Shown here: piece after piece, positions 4,812 through 5,735 of the stretch | How the letters are laid out: each line of letters opens with the position of its first letter | Numbering within the stretch: position 1 is the stretch's first letter | Origin: Georgenia sp. | GTDB lineage: Bacteria; Actinomycetota; Actinomycetes; Actinomycetales; Actinomycetaceae | Assembly (NCBI GenBank): GCA_027322565.1 | Contig: DAHVRG010000129.1 | Location: 1-5,735 of the forward strand | Length of the DNA: 5,735 nt | Direction of reading: 5' to 3' | Position numbers and translations under genes: made by a program | Notes under the pieces: model-generated | The model's input: only the letters and a program-made list of their open reading frames with translations | The model's database searches: none | What the model was told of the DNA's origin: nothing

Positions 4812-5735
4812 ATGCTCCACGTGCACCGCTCCGAGCGCGCCGACGCGCTCGTCGGGCCGTTGGCAGCGCTCCTCGGCGAGCCGCCCGCCGACCCCTTCGC
4901 CCGGGACGTCGTGGCCGTCCCCACCCGGGGCGTCGAGCGGTGGCTCGCCCAGCGCCTCTCGCACCACCTCGGGGCGGGGCCCGACGGCGAGGCGGGCGTG
5001 TGCGCGAACGTCTCCTTCGCATCGCCCGCACGGCTCGTCGGCGGTGTCCTCACGGCGGTCACCGGCGCCGCCGGGGAGGACCCGTGGGACGTCGAGCGGC
5101 TCACCTGGCCGCTGCTCGAGGTCGTCGACGCGTGTGCCGGCGAGCCGTGGTGCGCCCCCCTGGGCCGGTACCTCGCCGCGGGCGAGCCGGAGGACCGGCG
5201 CCACGGCCGCCGGCTGGGCACGGCGCGGCACCTGGCCCGGCTGTTCACCTCCTACGGTGCCCAGCGGCCGCAGATGGTGCGCGCGTGGGCGGACGGCGAC
5301 GACGAGGACGGCACCGGCGGCCCGCTGCCCGCCGACCTGCGCTGGCAGGCCGAACTGTGGCGCCGGCTGCGCGCCCGTGTCGGCGTCCCGAGCCCGGCGG
5401 AGCGGCTGGACGCCACGGTCGAGCAGGTGGCGCTCCGGCCCGAGTCCGTCGACCTGCCCGAGCGGCTCAGCGTCTTCGGCCCCACCCGGCTGCCCGAGGT
5501 GCACCTGCGGGTGCTGCACGCACTGGCCGCCCACCGTGCGGTCCACCTGTGGCTGCCCCACCCCTCCCCCGCGCTGTGGGAGCGCGTCGCCGCCGCCGGG
5601 CCGCCCGCCTCACTGCGCCGGCGTGGCCTGCAGAACCCGGCCCACCACCCGCTGCTCGCCTCCATGGCCCGCGACGCCACCGAGCTGCAGACCCGGCTGC
5701 TCCGGCACGGCGACCTCACCGACACCCACCATCCC
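4812..5735 (+). CDS. recC: RecC, exodeoxyribonuclease V gamma subunit (3' end outside window)
   Basis: RecC is the subunit of the RecBCD helicase-nuclease that holds the complex together and recognises Chi during double-strand break repair. The ATG at 4812 has AGGGAG (4798-4803) 8 nt upstream, and the frame is open for 308 codons to the last base, about the first quarter to third of a normal RecC. The N-terminus LHVHRSERADALVGPLAALL, then DPFARDVVAVPTRGVERWL (about 31-49), is the conserved opening of the family, covering its helicase-like domain 1A. Further family segments are ARHLARLFTSYGAQRP, ERLSVFGPTRLPEVHLRVL (about 217-235), VHLWLPHPSPALW (about 244-256), and HHPLLASMARDATELQ near the window end. 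RecC lacks a working ATPase, so absence of a Walker motif is expected. recB and recD are presumably downstream. The start region shows no disruption. Confidence 0.93.
   Translation, partial: MLHVHRSERADALVGPLAALLGEPPADPFARDVVAVPTRGVERWLAQRLSHHLGAGPDGEAGVCANVSFASPARLVGGVLTAVTGAAGEDPWDVERLTWPLLEVVDACAGEPWCAPLGRYLAAGEPEDRRHGRRLGTARHLARLFTSYGAQRPQMVRAWADGDDEDGTGGPLPADLRWQAELWRRLRARVGVPSPAERLDATVEQVALRPESVDLPERLSVFGPTRLPEVHLRVLHALAAHRAVHLWLPHPSPALWERVAAAGPPASLRRRGLQNPAHHPLLASMARDATELQTRLLRHGDLTDTHHP

Noticed and set aside
4170..5561. Long minus-strand frame opposite rsgA and recC
   Set aside because: It lies opposite two well-supported genes and its composition is typical of a codon-bias shadow with no recognisable motif.
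1..5735. CRISPR arrays, tRNA or rRNA genes, insertion sequences, attachment sites, phage or defence genes
   Set aside because: No direct-repeat arrays, tRNA-like cloverleaf, transposase motif or terminal repeats were seen; the genes are housekeeping and stress-response types with uniform composition.

Overview
The window is very GC-rich. It reads as an ordinary chromosomal segment of an actinobacterium, probably a high-GC Micrococcales-type organism (inference from gene content and order). The case rests on four things: a sigR-rsrA thiol-stress module of the kind studied in Streptomyces and mycobacteria; a 24-residue bL37-type ribosomal protein; TANNNT-type -10 elements placed at or close to start codons; and an actinobacterial-style EPSP synthase and RecC.

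Layout. Positions 2-547 (+) hold the 3' part of a TorD/DmsD-like redox-enzyme chaperone gene whose start lies off the window. A tiny gene for ribosomal protein bL37 follows at 599-673 (+). A strong hairpin at 686-715 separates it from the convergent rsrA gene (722-1003, -). rsrA overlaps the 3' end of sigR (1000-1614, -) by a GTGA junction. The 183-bp divergent region 1615-1797 carries a perfect GGAAT-N18-GTT sigma-R promoter aimed at sigR and a second, more proximal -10 element. On the + strand it leads into a DoxX-family membrane protein (1798-2313). After that come aroA (2362-3699), rsgA (3712-4746) and the first 308 codons of recC (4812 to the window end). No stretch over 300 bp lacks a gene.

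How the genes work together. SigR and RsrA form a redox switch: reduced zinc-bound RsrA holds SigR inactive, and disulfide stress frees it. The sigma-R consensus upstream of sigR closes a positive feedback loop. The most interesting detail is that this promoter ends 9 nt before an in-frame ATG at 1707, while a housekeeping-like -10 lies 8 nt before the annotated ATG at 1614. The two promoters could therefore make two SigR isoforms, the induced one 31 residues longer at its N-terminus, as with the unstable sigma-R' isoform known from Streptomyces. aroA (shikimate pathway) and rsgA (30S maturation) are 12 nt apart and look co-transcribed. recC begins a probable recBCD repair cluster with its own promoter. 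I found no unambiguously new multi-gene system. The notable items are the sigR isoform architecture, the small bL37 gene, and the divergent active-site loop of AroA.
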